Shown piece by piece: positions 61,951-64,000 of a stretch of 64,000 bases of DNA. A program made the position numbers and the translations under genes. The notes beneath the pieces are model-generated. The model did no database searches. It was not told the DNA's origin and saw nothing but the letters and a program-made list of their open reading frames with translations. Source of the stretch: Persicaria tinctoria (taxonomy: Eukaryota > Streptophyta > Magnoliopsida > Caryophyllales > Polygonaceae); contig JBANSL010000013.1 in NCBI GenBank assembly GCA_037127255.1, forward strand, positions 80,285,688-80,349,687, written 5' to 3'. Position 1 is the first letter of the stretch. Each line of letters starts with the position of its first letter.

Positions 61951-63999
61951 AACCCCCGCAGTCGAAACGGGAGGGGTCCGTACAGTGAGACTGGAACGAA
62001 AATCAATGAATAACTGTCTAGGTAAACCCTTGGTGAATATATCAGCGTACTGATAAGAGGACGGGACATGTAGAACGCGGACATGTCCAATGGCAACCTT
62101 GTCCCTGACGAAGTGGAGATCAAGCTCAATGTGCTTCGTGAGTTGATGTTGGACTGGGTTGCTAGCCAGGTAGACGGCGGAGACGTTGTCAGTGTAGACC
62201 AGAGTGGCCTTCTGTAAGGGGCATCGTAGCTCAAGCAGGAGATTGCGGAGCCAAGAGCACTCAGAGACAACGTTGGCAACACCCCTGTATTCGGCTTCAG
62301 CGCTGGGGCGAGACACGACGGACTGACGCTTGGCTGACCAAGACACAAGAGTGTCATTGAGGAAGACACAATAACCAGACGTGGAGCGACGTGTGTCTGG
62401 ACAACCACCCCAATCCGCATCAGTGTATGCCACAAGATCAAGCTTAGAGGAAGGAGTGATGGTGGTGCCGAGCTCGAGGGTGCCGCTGATGTACCGAATG
62501 ATCCGCTTCAAAGCCTGAAAATGAGGTTCCCTAGGGGCATGCATGAACAAGCAGATCTGCTGGACGGCGTAACTGATATCAGGCCTGGTGAAAGTGAGAT
62601 ACTGAAGAGCACCAGCGAGGCTCCTGTACAGTGTTGGATCATCAACCAAAGGACCAGAATGAGCACTGAGCTTGTTGGATGTATCGACTGGGGTTGCGAC
62701 GGGATTGCAGTTGACCATCTTAGCACGAGCAACAATCTCAGCAGCATACTTACTCTGTGAGAGAAACAGACCAGACGCATGCCGCTGAACGGCAACTCCC
62801 AAGAAGTAAGACAGCGGACCCAGATCAGACATGGCGAATTCCGCACTCAACCTCGAGATGATGGACCTTCGAAGAGCATCAGAAGAGGCTGTGAGAATGA
62901 TGTCGTCTACATAGAGCAGCAGGAAAGCCAAGTCCGAGCCTCTGCGATAGATAAACAAAGACGTATCCGATCGGCTGCCAGTGAAACCCAAGCGGAGCAG
63001 ATGAGACGCAAACCGCTGGAACCATGCCCGTGGAGCCTGTTTCAGACCATACAGAGAGCGCTTGAGGAGACAGACATGCTGTGGACGCTCAGCATCAGCA
63101 AACCCCGGAGGCTGAAACATGTAAACCGTCTCATTCAGATGACCATGCAGAAAGGCGTTCTTGACATCCAGCTGATGGATGCCCCAGTTGCGGGACAGAG
63201 CCAGACTTAGGACCACTCGGATAGTGGCAGGCTTGACCACAGGGCTGAAGGTCTCATCACAATCTATACCGGCCTGTTGAGATCTACCGTTAACCACCAG
63301 ACGGGCCTTGTAGCGCTCCAAAGTCCCATCAGAGCGGAACTTGTGACGGAAGAGCCACATACAGCGAATGACGTTCGCCTCAGGAGGGAGAGGCACAAGA
63401 ACCCAAGTACCATTCTTCATAAGGGCCCTGTATTCGTCGAGCATAGCCGCCTGCCAATTCGGGTCTAGGAGGGCTGTTTTGTGGGAGGTGGGAATGGGGG
63501 AGAGGGAGGTCTGGGTGGAGGCAGAGGGTGAAAGGGAGTCGGGAAAGATGGGGGCAGACGCGGGCACGCCAGTAGGGGCCGCGGGCACGCCAGCTTGGGG
63601 CGCGGGCGCGCCAGCACGGGACGCGGGCGCGCCATCTTGGGGCGCGGGCGCGCGGAGGGGGGGCGTGGATGTTGGTGGAGGGGATGTGGGGTGTATAGCG
63701 GGGTGATGGTCGGTGGTCATGGAGACGATCTGTCGTGGTCTGAAGACACCGGAGACGCTGCGGGTGTGAGGTCTGGTGGTGGGGGGTGGCAAGGGAGGTG
63801 GGGGAGGGGGAGACGCAGGAGCACCGGGAGAGCTCTGGGGAAGAATGAAGTGAGGAAATTGGGACTCAGACTCTGGCGACGACACAGGGGGTGTGGGAGA
63901 CGCGAAGGGAAATCGCGACTCATCAAAGGTGACATAGCGAGAGAGAATGATCCTGTGAGTCTTGATATCGAGGCAAATATAACCGCGATGATCAGACGG
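61948..63999 (-). CDS. Ty1/copia pol polyprotein, C-terminal part (partial)
   Basis: The frame is open to the window edge. Its first visible residues, DHRGYICLDIKTHRIILSRY, are the integrase C-terminal module. A Pro/Ala-rich linker with repeats of GAPAPQAGVPA follows, then reverse transcriptase: MLDEYRALMKNGTWVLVPLP, HKFRSDGTLERYKARLV, QLDVKNAFLHG and YVDDIILTAS (catalytic Asp). RNase H comes last, with AYTDADWGG, SAEAEY and HIELDLHFVRDKV. All key acidic residues visible are kept, with no stop or shift, so this copy may be young. The TGA stop is formed by the first bases of the putative LTR. The gag, protease and integrase core lie beyond the edge. Confidence 0.93.
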   Translation of the reverse strand, partial: PSDHRGYICLDIKTHRIILSRYVTFDESRFPFASPTPPVSSPESESQFPHFILPQSSPGAPASPPPPPPLPPPTTRPHTRSVSGVFRPRQIVSMTTDHHPAIHPTSPPPTSTPPLRAPAPQDGAPASRAGAPAPQAGVPAAPTGVPASAPIFPDSLSPSASTQTSLSPIPTSHKTALLDPNWQAAMLDEYRALMKNGTWVLVPLPPEANVIRCMWLFRHKFRSDGTLERYKARLVVNGRSQQAGIDCDETFSPVVKPATIRVVLSLALSRNWGIHQLDVKNAFLHGHLNETVYMFQPPGFADAERPQHVCLLKRSLYGLKQAPRAWFQRFASHLLRLGFTGSRSDTSLFIYRRGSDLAFLLLYVDDIILTASSDALRRSIISRLSAEFAMSDLGPLSYFLGVAVQRHASGLFLSQSKYAAEIVARAKMVNCNPVATPVDTSNKLSAHSGPLVDDPTLYRSLAGALQYLTFTRPDISYAVQQICLFMHAPREPHFQALKRIIRYISGTLELGTTITPSSKLDLVAYTDADWGGCPDTRRSTSGYCVFLNDTLVSWSAKRQSVVSRPSAEAEYRGVANVVSECSWLRNLLLELRCPLQKATLVYTDNVSAVYLASNPVQHQLTKHIELDLHFVRDKVAIGHVRVLHVPSSYQYADIFTKGLPRQLFIDFRSSLTVRTPPVSTAGV

Positions 64000-64000
64000 G

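Overview
The window is nuclear DNA of a flowering plant, most likely a eudicot. The evidence is AT-rich intergenic sequence, GT-AG introns, plant-only gene families (an EMB3131-type PPR protein, an F-box protein, DA1, pectin acetylesterase), and plant-type copia, LINE, hAT, Mutator-like, Stowaway, Tourist/PIF and Helitron sequences. All calls are by eye from sequence and memory of protein families; no search was run.

Only three coding units look intact. They are a two-exon gene for a plant-conserved protein of unknown function (30993-34103, minus), a three-exon F-box gene (45055-46788, minus), and the pol 3' part of a Ty1/copia element that runs off the right edge (61948-63999, minus). A 5'-truncated LINE (38608-40578) keeps a long ORF. 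Every other recognisable gene is a fragment or is broken: Cactin, eEF2, a PLS-type PPR, UAP56, EMB3131 (two copies), a second copy of the unknown-function gene, an F-box gene, pectin acetylesterase, a probable NT-C2/EEIG1 coiled-coil gene, and DA1.

Layout. 1-2 kb: AT-rich repeats, the first 612 bases being nearly identical to 60677-61289. 2.0-3.4 kb: a hAT element with an 8-bp target duplication. 4.9-5.9 kb: a Cactin fragment. 6.8-8.2 kb: a Pack-MULE-like element with a small hAT MITE nested in its terminal repeat. 9.06-18.4 kb: a run of four elements separated by (TA)n microsatellites. Three of them share one plan of inverted ends, GC-rich segment, AT-rich short-motif array and GC-rich gene-like segment; two of these carry an eEF2 or PPR fragment. 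19.5-23 kb: a UAP56 fragment cut off by a partial copy of the unknown-function gene. 23.8-26 kb: the broken EMB3131 gene. 26.5-29.3 kb: a long-TIR element holding a LINE fragment and a MITE. 30.9-34.1 kb: the intact unknown-function gene. 35-38 kb: a copia integrase relic with a hAT insertion, joined to an F-box relic. 38-40.6 kb: the LINE. 45-46.8 kb: the intact F-box gene. 47.7-48.2 kb: an inverted piece of the EMB3131 5' end. 49.9-59.9 kb: several exon-intron gene fragments, all on the plus strand, ending at a clear Helitron 3' terminus. 60.5-64 kb: a second Helitron terminus, nested MITEs and the copia element.

The genes do not form a pathway. What links the window is repeated duplication and capture of gene pieces by mobile elements. 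The two items most worth pursuing are the TA-microsatellite-bounded element cluster (9.06-18.4 kb) and the possible ~10-kb gene-capturing Helitron ending at 59906.
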